Positions 45,190 through 54,423 of a stretch of 64,000 nucleotides of DNA are shown here, piece after piece (within the stretch, counting starts at the first letter, position 1; each line of letters begins with the position of its first letter). The position numbers and the translations under genes were made by a program. Source of the stretch: Azotimanducus sp965199815 (lineage in GTDB: Bacteria > Pseudomonadota > Gammaproteobacteria > Pseudomonadales > Azotimanducaceae); NCBI GenBank assembly GCA_965199815.1, contig CBDATE010000024.1, forward strand, positions 248,001 through 312,000, given 5' to 3'. The notes beneath the pieces were generated by a model that was not told where the DNA came from, searched no databases, and saw nothing but the letters and a program-made list of their open reading frames with translations.

Positions 45190-45965
45190 TTATAGGGCAC
45201 AGGCGCGTCCACAGGATATTCTCCAAGCCATGCGAGCTCCGCATCTCGCGAGTAGTACCTGTTGTCAGAGGTGTTTTCCGGGGCGTTCTTCCAGCTGCGA
45301 ATGGACTCGATGACCGGCGGATAGATGCCAATGTGGTCGGCGGGAGCGATGAGCTGCACCGGTGCTTCCCAGGCCTTGATAAAGCTCCAGGCGTTGGTGG
45401 TCGCATCGAGTTCCGCATCGTTGTAGAACTCATACGCGTAGAGATCATCGATGAGACAGATCGGAGTCGATGGGTCAATGTGGGCGATAACGCTCTCCGT
45501 CTTGAAGATGATCTCTCCCTCGAACCCCAGAAGTCTGTCCTCCATACCTTCTGCGAGTTGTTCGAGCTCTCGCCGCAGAGGCTCGGGGTTTTGTTCGACC
45601 ATCGTGAGTATCGGGTAATTCTTCCTGAACCCCAGCTTGTGGCTGAATCGCAGGATGTCGTCCCGATAGGAGAACCAGCAGAAGTTATCGTCAAAGATGT
45701 CGAGCAACTCGGCGCACCATTCAGGCATGCGTGGATGGAATGGCGCAGGAACGCCTGCGTTGCTGCCCTGCCGGAACCACTCGGGAAAGCCTGCCAATCC
45801 GTCATATCCCCGCTGGTTTCGCCTGTCCATGGGCCTGGGATGGTTCATGGGTGCCAGCACACCGTCCATATCGAGGCACAGCAGGGGTTCGCCCTGGCGG
45901 ATTTTCCCCTGCGGCTTGTTGCGAATGCTGAAGGGGAGCTGGTCCGGGTCATTGGGATTGTTCAT
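45174..45965 (-). CDS. HAD-like phosphohydrolase domain protein
   Basis: 263 residues from the ATG at 45965; the frame is open to 46034. The HAD motif I is LLCLDMDGVLAP, with the nucleophile D-x-D-G-V, and the acidic motif IV is ICLIDDLYAYEF. The middle part (CAELLDIFDDNFCWFSYRDDIL) fits the HAD-like domain found in Swiss-army-knife RNA-repair proteins, though that assignment is tentative. The last codons (GNSE) and the TAA stop come from hairpin H0 of the repeat array, so the original 3' end was altered when the repeat arrived. Confidence 0.7.
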   Translation of the reverse strand: MNNPNDPDQLPFSIRNKPQGKIRQGEPLLCLDMDGVLAPMNHPRPMDRRNQRGYDGLAGFPEWFRQGSNAGVPAPFHPRMPEWCAELLDIFDDNFCWFSYRDDILRFSHKLGFRKNYPILTMVEQNPEPLRRELEQLAEGMEDRLLGFEGEIIFKTESVIAHIDPSTPICLIDDLYAYEFYNDAELDATTNAWSFIKAWEAPVQLIAPADHIGIYPPVIESIRSWKNAPENTSDNRYYSRDAELAWLGEYPVDAPVPYKGNSE

Positions 45966-46115
45966 GGGTGCGCATTGTACTTTGACAATTGGCCCGCCAA
46001 CTACATTCAACCTACATTCAACGTGATTTAACATAATATAGATTATGAGAGGTTATGCTGTGCGCGCCGGATTACTTTATAGTCGCAATCAACGCAGCAA
46101 GCCGGAGTCAGTTTC

Positions 46116-46664
46116 GTGGCAATCAGGAACAGCGCATCAAGTTACGGGTGGCCCGCACAGGCCCTGCACTGGAGCGTCGTGGTATTGGTCATCGCCCAGT
46201 ACGTGCTTGCCAACATGGCGGAAGCCGCCGATTCACGCATGGACATGTTCGTGCTTTTTGCCAGGCACAAGTCAGTCGGCTTGACAATATTCGCGCTCGC
46301 TGTGGTGCGCCTCGTCTGGCGTTTCATGAACGAACAGCCACGCCTGCCCGTGACAATGCCAGTGTGGCAACGCACACTTGCGCAGGCGACGCACTGGCTG
46401 CTGTATGTGCTTGTTTTTCTTCTGCCCATTACCGGCGTACTCGGCTCGGCGGCAAGCAACTATCCGGTTACCTGGTTTGGAGCCTTCGCCATCCCTCCCC
46501 TCCTGGAGCCCAATGAAGCACTTGGAGACCTGCTGCACGAGATTCACAAAATCCTTGCGGGGAGCCTTGCGGTCGTCGCCGGCATTCACCTGCTCGGGGC
46601 GCTCAAGCATCATTTTGTGGACAAGGACGATATACTGCGTCGCATGTTGTGGAAATCCGGCTAG
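46116..46664 (+). CDS. Cytochrome b561 family protein
   Basis: 182-residue membrane cytochrome with four transmembrane helices, starting at GTG 46116. Haem-ligand histidines lie in WPAQALHWSVVVLVIAQY, LFARHKSVGL, LAQATHWLLYVLVFLLPITG and LLHEIHKILAGSLAVVAGIHLLGALKHHF. This matches the YodB/CybB type of di-haem b561, which shuttles electrons across the inner membrane and is often next to a YceI-like gene, as here (8 bases apart). Confidence 0.93.
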   Translation: MAIRNSASSYGWPAQALHWSVVVLVIAQYVLANMAEAADSRMDMFVLFARHKSVGLTIFALAVVRLVWRFMNEQPRLPVTMPVWQRTLAQATHWLLYVLVFLLPITGVLGSAASNYPVTWFGAFAIPPLLEPNEALGDLLHEIHKILAGSLAVVAGIHLLGALKHHFVDKDDILRRMLWKSG

Positions 46665-46672
46665 CAGAGGTG

Positions 46673-47263
46673 ATGCGTCGCCTGCATCTGGCACTCACGG
46701 GGCTTGCGCTCACTGTGCTCGCTGTGCTGGCTGCCACGGCGAGCGCGGAACCAGCGCCCTGGCAGATTGACTACGAGCGGAGCCGCGTTGAATTCGTCGC
46801 CGAACAGGCTGGCGCAGAGTTCAAGGGTCACTGGAGCGATTGGCGCGCAGATGTACGTTTTGATCCCGGCAATCTGGCCGCGAGTTCTGCCAGTGTTGTT
46901 TTCCGTGCATCCTCCGTGGTCACTCACGATTCCGAGCGAGATTCCACCTTGCAGGAGACGGACTGGTTTGACGGCAAGCGTCACCCGATGCTCAGGTTCG
47001 AAGCCAGCCACTTTCGAGCAGAAGCGGACGGAGGCTATGTCGCAGCATCAGAGCTGCTGATACGCGGTCGACGAACGCCGCTCGAGTTTCGCTTTCGACT
47101 TCATGAGGAAGGCGGATGGACCCTGCTTGCAGGCGAGGCGCGCATCGACCGTATCCTGGCGGGCGTGGGCACCGGTGAATGGCTGGACACGAACTGGATC
47201 GGCCAGTTCGTGCATGTCAATGTGCGCCTGTATGCACAGGTCAAGGAAGCGCTTCCCGAGTAG
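46673..47263 (+). CDS. YceI family periplasmic protein
   Basis: 196 residues with a signal peptide (MRRLHLALTGLALTVLAVLAATASA). The lipocalin-like YceI fold is indicated by WQIDYERSRVEFVAEQAGAEFKGHW, RDSTLQETDWFDGKRHPMLRFEA, and the C-terminal RIDRILAGVGTGEWLDTNWIGQFVHVNV. YceI proteins bind isoprenoids or quinones in the periplasm; pairing with cytochrome b561 suggests a joint redox role. ATG 46673 or GTG 46670 are both possible starts. Confidence 0.93.
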   Translation: MRRLHLALTGLALTVLAVLAATASAEPAPWQIDYERSRVEFVAEQAGAEFKGHWSDWRADVRFDPGNLAASSASVVFRASSVVTHDSERDSTLQETDWFDGKRHPMLRFEASHFRAEADGGYVAASELLIRGRRTPLEFRFRLHEEGGWTLLAGEARIDRILAGVGTGEWLDTNWIGQFVHVNVRLYAQVKEALPE

Positions 47264-47271
47264 GACACAGT

Positions 47272-48327
47272 ATGGAATTTCGTGGCTGCCATGTACTCTC
47301 TGTCGAGCAGTTCAGCCGGGGCGATGTGCAGCGAGTGTTCGAAGTCGCTCGCAGAATGCTGCCGTTTAGCCAGAGGCAGTACGTGACGCGCGTACTTGAA
47401 GGCGCTGTGCTGGGCAATATTTTCTTTGAACCAAGCACCCGTACGCGCATCTCGTTTGGCAGTGCTTTCAACCTCTTGGGTGGTAACGTTCGCGACACTA
47501 CAGCGGAAGAAAGCCTGTCGCTCGCCAAGGGCGAGAACCTGCAGGACACCGCCAGCGTACTGTCCGGCTACTGTGATGTTCTGGTGATGCGCCATCCACT
47601 TGAAGGAGCCGTCACAGCCTTCAGCGAACAAAGCCGCGTACCGGTTATCAACGCCGGAGACGGCACCAACGAGCATCCTTCCCAGGGGCTGTTGGACCTG
47701 TTCACGCTCGACCAGGAAATGCAGGCGAAGGGCAAGTCGGTGGACGGTATGCGTATCGCCATCGTCGGAGACCTTCGTTTCGGTCGCGCTGTTCGCTCCC
47801 TGTGCGGCCTGCTCGCCGTATTCAAGGACCTCGATGTACGACTGGTGTCGCCCAGGGCATTGCGATTACCCGAGAGCCTGAAAACCAAACTGGCCGTGCA
47901 GGGTCACAGAGTGCGTGAATTCGATAGCCTCGAACCGGCAATTTCAGTGTGCGACATTGTGTACATGACCAGAATTCAGACCGAGCGATTCACGACAAGA
48001 GCGGAAGCAGATGCGTATCGTGGACGCCTGCGGCTGAACCGCAAGACTTACGAATCCCTGTGTGACCCGCAGACCGTCATCATGCACCCGCTCCCCAGAG
48101 ATTCCCGGCGCAAGGCGCGCGAGCTAGACGAGGATTTGAACCCCAATCCGAACCTCGCAATATTTCGTCAGACGGACAACGGATTGGCGGTGCGAATGGC
48201 GTTATTTGCAATGATTCTTGGTGTTGTTGACCGGTTCGAACAAGATGCCCGGCGAGTGCCCTGGTATCGCGGTGCACACGGCCAGCGCCCGCCTACAGAG
48301 ACGATTCGAACTCCGGCAATGCCTTGA
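47272..48327 (+). CDS. pyrB: Aspartate carbamoyltransferase
   Basis: Condenses carbamoyl phosphate with aspartate in pyrimidine synthesis. 351 residues from ATG 47272. It has the carbamoyl-phosphate loop FFEPSTRTRISFGSAF, the domain-linking NAGDGTNEHPSQGLLDLFTL, VGDLRFGRAVRSL, VYMTRIQTERF and MHPLPRD. The C-terminal ~35 residues after FEQDARRVPWYRG are longer than in E. coli PyrB. No pyrI is adjacent. Its 3' end overlaps the convergent etfA by 35 bases. pyrF is also in the window, at 53.4 kb. Confidence 0.93.
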   Translation: MEFRGCHVLSVEQFSRGDVQRVFEVARRMLPFSQRQYVTRVLEGAVLGNIFFEPSTRTRISFGSAFNLLGGNVRDTTAEESLSLAKGENLQDTASVLSGYCDVLVMRHPLEGAVTAFSEQSRVPVINAGDGTNEHPSQGLLDLFTLDQEMQAKGKSVDGMRIAIVGDLRFGRAVRSLCGLLAVFKDLDVRLVSPRALRLPESLKTKLAVQGHRVREFDSLEPAISVCDIVYMTRIQTERFTTRAEADAYRGRLRLNRKTYESLCDPQTVIMHPLPRDSRRKARELDEDLNPNPNLAIFRQTDNGLAVRMALFAMILGVVDRFEQDARRVPWYRGAHGQRPPTETIRTPAMP

Positions 48328-49246
48328 AGAGGTCAGCGACCAGGCCGTAGTCTGCCACCTGAAATATGGGTGCTTCCTCGTCCTTGTTCACGGCGACGAT
48401 AATCTTTGAATCCTTCATGCCGGCGAGGTGTTGAATAGCCCCGGAGATGCCGACAGCAATGTAGAGTTCGGGAGCCACGATCTTGCCAGTCTGTCCCACT
48501 TGCATATCGTTGGGTACGAAACCGGCATCCACTGCCGCCCGAGATGCGCCTATCGCCGCGCCAAGTTTGTCGGCTATCCCCTCCAACAGCTTGAAATTCT
48601 CGCCATTTTGCATGCCCCTGCCGCCGGAAATCACAACTCCGGCAGAAGTCAGTTCGGGACGCTCTGATTGTCCGAGTTCTTCACCGACGAACTCGGATGC
48701 CACCACGCCGCCTTTCGCATCGCAGGGTTCGATGGGTGCCGGGTTCGCCTCCCCGGCGACGGCATCGAATCCGGTGCCGCGGATTGAAATCACCTTGATC
48801 GGGTCATTCGAGCGCACTGTCGCAATCACATTGCCGGCATAGATGGGGCGCGTGAAGGTGTCTTCGCTGACAACCCCGGTAATATCCGAAATCTGCGCGA
48901 CATCAAGTTTGGCCGCCACCCTCGGAATGAAATTCTTTCCGGTGGTGGTATGTGCGGCGAGTACATATGCACAGTCGGCACCAAGCCGGGTGACGAGGTC
49001 AGCCAGAGGCTCGGCGAGTTGATGCGTGAAGCAAGCGTCATCCGCCAGCAACACCCTGGACACGCCGGGAATACTGGCCGCTTGTGTGGCAACCGCCTGG
49101 CAGTCGCTACCCGCCACCAGCAGCGTAATGTCGGTGCTGGTTTCGTCGCCGGCGTGACTCCTGATGTCCAGAGCAGCCTGAATCACCACCCGCGTGACAG
49201 GCTTCAGGTGTTGGTTGTCGTGTTCTGCGATACAGAGAATATTCAT
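48293..49246 (-). CDS. etfA: Electron transfer flavoprotein alpha subunit
   Basis: 317-residue FAD-binding subunit of ETF. It has an N-terminal adenine-nucleotide-like domain (MNILCIAEHDNQHLKPVTRVVIQAA) and the FAD domain with VVISGGRGMQNGENFKLLEGIADKLGAAIGASRAAVDAGFVPNDMQVGQTGKIVAPELYIAVGISGAIQHLAGMKDSKIIVAVNKDEEAPIF shortened here to its key parts: GGRG, QVGQTGK, GISGAIQH and NKDEEAPIF. It follows etfB with a four-base overlap. Confidence 0.97.
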   Translation of the reverse strand: MNILCIAEHDNQHLKPVTRVVIQAALDIRSHAGDETSTDITLLVAGSDCQAVATQAASIPGVSRVLLADDACFTHQLAEPLADLVTRLGADCAYVLAAHTTTGKNFIPRVAAKLDVAQISDITGVVSEDTFTRPIYAGNVIATVRSNDPIKVISIRGTGFDAVAGEANPAPIEPCDAKGGVVASEFVGEELGQSERPELTSAGVVISGGRGMQNGENFKLLEGIADKLGAAIGASRAAVDAGFVPNDMQVGQTGKIVAPELYIAVGISGAIQHLAGMKDSKIIVAVNKDEEAPIFQVADYGLVADLFKALPEFESSL

Positions 49247-49995
49247 GAAATGACCTTGGCTTCGTTTTTGAGCTTGTCAACCAGTTCCGCAACCGATTCG
49301 ACCTTGATGCCGGCTTTTCTCACCGGCGGGGGTGCGACACCGAGCACCTCGACATGTGTTCTGACTTCAACACCGAGTGATTGCAGGGAAATCACATCCA
49401 TGGGTTTTTTCTTCGCCTTCATGATATTCGGGAGCGATGCGTATCGAGGTTCATTGAGGCGCAGATCGGTGGTGATGACTGCCGGCAGGTCAACACGCAG
49501 GGTCTGAAGGCCACCATCCACTTCTCTGGTCACTTCGCAGGCACCATCAGCAAGGATGATCTGGGAAGCGAAGGTCGCTTGTGGCAAATCCGTGAGTGCG
49601 GCAAACATGGGGCCGGTTTGACTATTGTCCCCGTCAATGCTCTGCTTGCCGAAAATCACCAGTCCCGGCAACTCATGCGCATAGACAGCCTTCAGCGCCT
49701 TGGCAATCGTGAGTGGCTGCAAGTCGTCAGGTGCCTCAACCAGAATCGCGCGGTCTGCCCCGAGCGCCAGGCAGTTTCTGAGCTGCTCCTGACACACCTG
49801 CGGGCCAACGGCGACGGCAATCACCTCTTCGACATGGCCTTGTTCGCGCAGCCTGAGAGCCTCTTCAATGGCGATTTCGCAGAAAGGATTCACTGACATC
49901 TTCGCGTTCGCGAGGTCGATACCCGAACCATCAGATTTGACCTGTACTTTCACGTTGTAGTCCACGACACGCTTGACAGGTACCAGTGCTTTCAT
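49243..49995 (-). CDS. etfB: Electron transfer flavoprotein beta subunit
   Basis: 250 residues, the AMP-binding subunit of ETF. It begins MKALVPVKRVVDYNVKV after a good GAGGAAAT ribosome-binding site. Signatures are NPFCEIAIEEALRLRE, LAPKALKAV-like VYAHELPGLVIFGKQSIDGDNSQTGPMFAALTDLPQ (partial), and the ending EVLGVAPPPVRKAGIKVESVAELVDKL. ETF carries electrons from acyl-CoA dehydrogenases to ETF-quinone oxidoreductase, encoded divergently next to it. Confidence 0.96.
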   Translation of the reverse strand: MKALVPVKRVVDYNVKVQVKSDGSGIDLANAKMSVNPFCEIAIEEALRLREQGHVEEVIAVAVGPQVCQEQLRNCLALGADRAILVEAPDDLQPLTIAKALKAVYAHELPGLVIFGKQSIDGDNSQTGPMFAALTDLPQATFASQIILADGACEVTREVDGGLQTLRVDLPAVITTDLRLNEPRYASLPNIMKAKKKPMDVISLQSLGVEVRTHVEVLGVAPPPVRKAGIKVESVAELVDKLKNEAKVIS

Positions 49996-50187
49996 AATTT
50001 CCTCAACTCGAGATTCATGGAGCGGTCAGCGCATCTTCGCTACCGACATGTACAGGCATGTACGGGTGCGAAAACAGGTTATACGCTACGCAGCGGCACA
50101 TCTTAGCAGAGCTTCCCGAGCGGCATTTCCACCTGTGCTCGTGACCGTGCGATACTGCCCGTTCATCGTTTCAGTTACTGCAATTGA
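49996..50187. promoter_or_regulatory. Divergent etf promoter region with a repeated ATGTAC motif
   Basis: This 192-base gap serves both etfBA and the ETF-quinone oxidoreductase gene. At about 50045-50061 the motif CATGTAC occurs twice, eleven bases apart (one helical turn), the arrangement of a small operator. No regulator is identifiable, and the assignment is speculative. Confidence 0.3.
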
Positions 50188-51852
50188 ATGCAACAGGTCG
50201 AGCGCGAGAGTCTTGATGCCGATGTCCTCGTCGTTGGTGGTGGCCCCGCCGGGCTTGCCGCAGCCTGCCGCTTGATGCAACTCGCTGCGGCCGCCGGGCA
50301 GGAACTCATGGTGTGCGTGGTCGAGAAAGCATCGGAGATTGGTGCGCACATCCTGTCGGGCGCGGTCTTCGAGCCGACAGCACTTGATGAGCTCTTTCCC
50401 GATGCAGCGTCGCAAGGCGCGCCACTCGACAATCCCGTGACCTCGGAAGACATGTACTTCCTGCTCTCGGATTCCGCACATATCCGTGTGCCACACTGGC
50501 TGCTCCCGAAGGATATGACCAACGATGGCAATCACGCGCTGAGCCTCGGCAACATGACGCGCTGGCTTGGTGAGCAGGCCGAATCTCTGGGTGTCAATAT
50601 CTTTCCGGGATTTGCAGCCAGTGAAACTCTGGTCGAGGATGGCAAGGTCGTGGGCGTTATCACCGGTGACATGGGCGTTGACCGGCACGGCAGTCGCAAG
50701 GGCACCTTTCAGCCGGGCTACGAGATTCGTGCCAAATACACCCTGTTTGCCGAAGGTTGCCGCGGGCACCTCGGCAAGCGCCTGATCGCCGATTTTGATC
50801 TCGGCAAGGCATCGGGGACGCAGCATTATGCAATTGGCCTGAAGGAGCTTTGGGACGTGAATCCCGAACACCACCAGGCAGGTCGGGTGATTCATTCGCT
50901 CGGATGGCCGTTGGGGTTTGGTCGTTCTGCCACGGGTGGTGGATTTCTCTATCACCTGCCGAATCATCAGGTCTCTTTGGGGCTGATCGTGGATTTGAGT
51001 TACAGCAACCCGCATCTGTCGCCCTTTGACGAGATGCAGCGCTGGAAACATCACCCATTGGTCTCGGGCGTACTCGAGGGTGGAACCCGACGTGCCTACG
51101 GTGCGCGAGCGATTGTCAAGGGTGGCCTCTTCGCCTTGCCACGTCTTGGTGTGCCCGGGGCGCTGTTGATTGGCGATGATGCCGGATTTCTCAATCCACT
51201 CAAGATCAAGGGCAGTCACACTGCCATGAAATCCGGCATGCTGGCCGCTGAAACTGTGTACGAGTCGCTCGGGGAAAGCGCTGCGGGTGGCGCGGACCTG
51301 TCGAGCCAGTTCGCCGCTGCAGTCGGCGATTCCTGGCTGTATGGCGAACTGCATCGGGCGCGTAACTTCGGCGGTGAGATACATGGGCTCGGGTCCCTGT
51401 TCGGTTCCGCGGCCGTCTGGGTGGAACAAGCGCTGTTTCGTGGCCGTCTTCCCATCAAGGTATCCGACCCGACTCCCGACCACGCGACACTCGAGGATGC
51501 ACACCGCTGTGTGCCAATCACCTACGCGAAACCCGATGGGGTGATCAGTTTTGACAAGTCGTCTTCCGTGTATCTTTCCAACACCAACCACGAGGAAGAT
51601 CAGCCCTGCCACCTCGTTCTTGCCGACCCTGACCTGCCGATTCGCGACAACCTGCCACGCTATGACGAGCCAGCCCAGCGCTACTGTCCTGCCGGGGTGT
51701 ACGAGGTGGTAACGGCGGACTCCGGGCCGCAGTTCGTGATCAACGCGCAGAATTGTGTGCACTGCAAGACTTGTGACATCAAGGACCCGGCGCAGAACAT
51801 CAACTGGGTGGCACCGGAGGGTATGGGCGGACCCAACTACCCCAATATGTGA
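50188..51852 (+). CDS. Electron transfer flavoprotein-ubiquinone oxidoreductase
   Basis: 554-residue inner-membrane-associated enzyme that moves electrons from ETF to ubiquinone. It has the FAD-binding start VLVVGGGPAGLAAAC, IGAHILSGAVFEP, a second FAD segment ALLIGDDAGFLNPLKIKGSHTAMKSG (given in part: GDDAGFLNP), and the C-terminal 4Fe-4S cysteines in NAQNCVHCKTCDIKDP followed by NWVAPEGMGGPNYPNM. The fourth cluster Cys lies upstream in RYCPAGVYEV. Divergent from etfBA, so the whole electron route is encoded together. Confidence 0.97.
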   Translation: MQQVERESLDADVLVVGGGPAGLAAACRLMQLAAAAGQELMVCVVEKASEIGAHILSGAVFEPTALDELFPDAASQGAPLDNPVTSEDMYFLLSDSAHIRVPHWLLPKDMTNDGNHALSLGNMTRWLGEQAESLGVNIFPGFAASETLVEDGKVVGVITGDMGVDRHGSRKGTFQPGYEIRAKYTLFAEGCRGHLGKRLIADFDLGKASGTQHYAIGLKELWDVNPEHHQAGRVIHSLGWPLGFGRSATGGGFLYHLPNHQVSLGLIVDLSYSNPHLSPFDEMQRWKHHPLVSGVLEGGTRRAYGARAIVKGGLFALPRLGVPGALLIGDDAGFLNPLKIKGSHTAMKSGMLAAETVYESLGESAAGGADLSSQFAAAVGDSWLYGELHRARNFGGEIHGLGSLFGSAAVWVEQALFRGRLPIKVSDPTPDHATLEDAHRCVPITYAKPDGVISFDKSSSVYLSNTNHEEDQPCHLVLADPDLPIRDNLPRYDEPAQRYCPAGVYEVVTADSGPQFVINAQNCVHCKTCDIKDPAQNINWVAPEGMGGPNYPNM

Positions 51853-51883
51853 GGAGTGTGTACGCGGCACGTGAAGTCCATGC

Positions 51884-52432
51884 TCAACCGTACTTCTCCA
51901 GGGCATGGAAGTGCTGATAGCTCCAGATTCCCAGCCAGTGGTTGCGCTCCACCATCAGCTCAGCGAGCCGGTAATGTGCCGCTCGCGAGAAACGCCCGAT
52001 GAGCCCGTTGCGTACATCGACGCAGGGGCAGGACTGTGAGCCGCCAGCGAGCGGTTGCATGAAGAGCTGTCCGCAGGCATTGACGGCCACCCACTCCCCG
52101 AGATTGGTTTGCACCACCAGGCGCGCGCCCTGCCCTCTCCCATCCGATTCGAAATCCACGATCAGAAATGGCGTGTCCTCGATTTCGATCAGGGCTTTTT
52201 CGACCGGCGTTACCAGAAAATGCTCGTCTCCCTCCCGGCGCAGGAGCGTGGCGAAGAGCGATACCATCCGCGCGCGCTTGATTTCCGACCCCTTGTGAAA
52301 CCAGCGTCCATCTGTGGTGATGTGCATGTGCGACTGTACGCGACGCTCCGGTTGCCACGAATCCATATCCGGCCGGTAGCCGGAACGCCCGGAGGCGAGC
52401 AGGCGATCAATCAGCCCGGAGTCCTGTTTCAA
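51884..52432 (-). CDS. DUF1285 domain protein
   Basis: 182-residue cytoplasmic protein of the DUF1285 family. It has MHITTDGRWFHKGSEIKRARMVSLFATLLRREGDEHFLVTPVEK as the conserved core (key parts: DGRWFHKGSEI, LFATLLRREGD, LVTPVEK), and a second half with FLIVDFESDGRGQGARLVVQTNLGEWVAVN. The function is unknown. It lies between the convergent ETF-quinone oxidoreductase gene and the divergent exonuclease gene; about 100 bases separate its start from that gene. Confidence 0.88.
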   Translation of the reverse strand: MKQDSGLIDRLLASGRSGYRPDMDSWQPERRVQSHMHITTDGRWFHKGSEIKRARMVSLFATLLRREGDEHFLVTPVEKALIEIEDTPFLIVDFESDGRGQGARLVVQTNLGEWVAVNACGQLFMQPLAGGSQSCPCVDVRNGLIGRFSRAAHYRLAELMVERNHWLGIWSYQHFHALEKYG

Positions 52433-52536
52433 GGAACCCCCCTCGCCCTGTCATCATCGTTCGGAACATATCGAGAGTTGAATTGCCCGGCCAAGTTGCC
52501 CAAGATGCGTGTCTGCGTACATTCAGGCATTCAAGT

Positions 52537-53352
52537 ATGAAGATTGTGTCCTTCAACGTAAACAGTATTCGCAAGCGATTGCATCAGTTGCAGGCAGTAC
52601 TCGACAAGCATTCGCCGGAGATTGTCGCGCTGCAGGAAACCAAGGTCACCGACGAGGATTTTCCCTTCGATGACGTACGGGCGCTTGGCTTGCCTCACAT
52701 CGAGGTCTTTGGTCAGAAGACGCATTACGGCGTGGCGGTGGCCTCTCGCATGGCACCGACGCGTGTTGAAAACGGATTTGCCTGGCGCGAGCAGGATCAA
52801 CAGCGACGATTTCAGGCTTTGCGCTACGCCACCGAGGGTGGAGAATTGACCCTGCTGAATGGATATTTTCCGCAAGGAGAAAGTCGCTCACACGCGCTCA
52901 AGTTTCCGGCAAAGGAACGTTTTTACAGTGACTTGTTGCGCTATCTGAAGACGGAATGTGCGCCTGATTCCCTGCTTGTCACAGTCGGGGACATGAATGT
53001 CGCGCCGCAGGATGCGGATGTACGCATTGGCGAGAACAACGCCAACCGCTGGCTGCGAACCGGCAAATGCAGTTTCCTGCCCGAGGAGCGGGAGTGGCTC
53101 GGCGCTGTCGTGGACTGGGGCCTGCATGATTGTTACGCGACGCTCACCGAGGATGCGGAGCGCGTGGCGAGCTGGTTTGACTATCGATCACGCGGCTTCG
53201 ATGATGACCCCAGACGAGGCTTGCGCATAGATCTTCTGTTGGCCACGGAGCCTTTACACCGCCGCTTGACCTCGGCGGGCATAGATCTCGACATTCGCGC
53301 CATGTCGCAACCTTCCGACCACGCGCCGGTCTGGTGCGAATTTGACCTGTGA
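52537..53352 (+). CDS. xthA: Exodeoxyribonuclease III family AP endonuclease
   Basis: 271-residue DNA-repair enzyme cutting at abasic sites. From ATG 52537 it reads MKIVSFNVNSIRKRL, then IVALQETKVTDEDFP with the metal-binding Glu, GVAVASRM, LNGYFPQGE, VGDMNVAPQDADV, a middle WLRTGKCSFLPEER, the catalytic region DYRSRGFDDDPRRGLRIDLLL, and the final SQPSDHAPVWCEF with the D-H pair. The frame is open further upstream, but this start matches the family exactly. Confidence 0.95.
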   Translation: MKIVSFNVNSIRKRLHQLQAVLDKHSPEIVALQETKVTDEDFPFDDVRALGLPHIEVFGQKTHYGVAVASRMAPTRVENGFAWREQDQQRRFQALRYATEGGELTLLNGYFPQGESRSHALKFPAKERFYSDLLRYLKTECAPDSLLVTVGDMNVAPQDADVRIGENNANRWLRTGKCSFLPEEREWLGAVVDWGLHDCYATLTEDAERVASWFDYRSRGFDDDPRRGLRIDLLLATEPLHRRLTSAGIDLDIRAMSQPSDHAPVWCEFDL

Positions 53353-53422
53353 GAAGGTGGTGGGCGCAGTGAGGTGGCTCAAGTCAATCGGCGTGAAGCG
53401 GGGCTCCGTCGCGCCACCGGCA

Positions 53423-54238
53423 TCATGACAGGTCGAGTCGCTCGCCTATCTGTTGATTGAGCAGATTCAGTGCCCTGCTCGCTGCGGACGCGAAGTCTCG
53501 GCCGTGGCTGGCACCAGCCACTGACCGCGACACATTGATCACCACACCGCCACTGTTGACGAGGGCGACTCGCAGTACTTCATCAAGGTCGCCGCCCTGA
53601 GCGCCGATGCCGGGAATGAGCAGGGGCATGGTGCCGACAGCGCGACGTATGGCAGCGAGTTCCCGTGTGTGCGTGGCACCGGCGACGAGCATCAGGTTGC
53701 CGTTTGTGTTCGCCTGCGCTACTCGTCTGGCGATTCGCAAGTACAGGGGGTCTTCCGAAGGCTGGTTCTGCAGCCACTCCGCCTGTGGATTGCTGGTTCG
53801 ACAGAGGACGAATACCCCCTTGTCCACGCGCGCGAAGAAGGGCTCGAGATTGTCCAGCCCCAGATAAGGCGAAACCGTGACGGCATCGGCATGAAAGCGG
53901 TCAAAGGCTTCCATGGCGTAGGCTTCGCAAGTCTCGCCGATGTCGCCGCGCTTGGCATCCAGGATGACCGGCGTACCTACTTGTCTTTCATGGATATATT
54001 GAACAATTTCGGCGAGCACACCCTCACAGCCCAGAGCAGAAAACCAGGCAACCTGCGGCTTGTATGCGCACACATCGCCTGCCGTGGCATCAATGATCGC
54101 CATGCAGTAGGCGCGGATGGCTTCTGCGCCCGCGCCGAGATGAGGCGGCAGGGTTTGGGGGTTCGGGTCCAGTCCGACGCAGACGAGCCGCCTGTCGCGC
54201 CAGGCGGCCTGGAGCTTGGTGTGGAAGGACGGGGACAT
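53423..54238 (-). CDS. pyrF: Orotidine 5'-phosphate decarboxylase (type 2)
   Basis: Last step of UMP synthesis. 271 residues, the longer type 2 form first known from mycobacteria rather than the ~230-residue E. coli type. It has VCVGLDPN at the start, AYKPQVAWF, the catalytic PVILDAKRGDIGETCEAYA, VTVSPYLGLDNLEPF, and IPGIGAQGGDLDEVL near the phosphate site. It starts just three bases after the stop of a truncated defence-type gene, so the island upstream has removed or replaced the normal promoter spacing. Confidence 0.94.
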   Translation of the reverse strand: MSPSFHTKLQAAWRDRRLVCVGLDPNPQTLPPHLGAGAEAIRAYCMAIIDATAGDVCAYKPQVAWFSALGCEGVLAEIVQYIHERQVGTPVILDAKRGDIGETCEAYAMEAFDRFHADAVTVSPYLGLDNLEPFFARVDKGVFVLCRTSNPQAEWLQNQPSEDPLYLRIARRVAQANTNGNLMLVAGATHTRELAAIRRAVGTMPLLIPGIGAQGGDLDEVLRVALVNSGGVVINVSRSVAGASHGRDFASAASRALNLLNQQIGERLDLS

Positions 54239-54240
54239 TT

Positions 54241-54423
54241 CTACTTTGCGTTGGCAGGCTTGGCAAAGCCAGTTGGATTGGAAAACGCCGTGGCGATGCG
54301 AACGGTATCAGAGGGACCACACGGCTCCGCTTCGCCATCTTCAGAGCGTACGCCCAGAAATGCAGCAAGGGCAAGCGCGAGAGTGTTGCCGTTTTGGTTG
54401 TCGATGAATTCAGGAAGGTGCAT
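54241..54423 (-). pseudogene. Truncated N terminus of a PLD-like/helicase gene (tentative)
   Basis: A 60-residue frame whose ATG overlaps the DUF4411 stop (TGATG), so it was once part of that operon. The sequence LPEFIDNQNGNTLALALAAFLG followed by DTVRIATAFSNPTGFAK resembles the first ~60 residues of PLD-domain helicases of phage-defence loci, which typically begin F-I-D-N and continue to a strand such as I-A-T-G-Y-F-N-P-x-G-F. Here the frame ends at PANAK and pyrF begins three bases later, so the rest of the gene is gone. The resemblance is from memory and short. Confidence 0.45.

Noticed and set aside
50086..51906. A 606-codon open frame antisense to the ETF-quinone oxidoreductase gene
   Set aside because: The opposite strand encodes a clear, full-length known enzyme; long antisense frames are common in GC-rich sequence and this one has no recognisable motifs.
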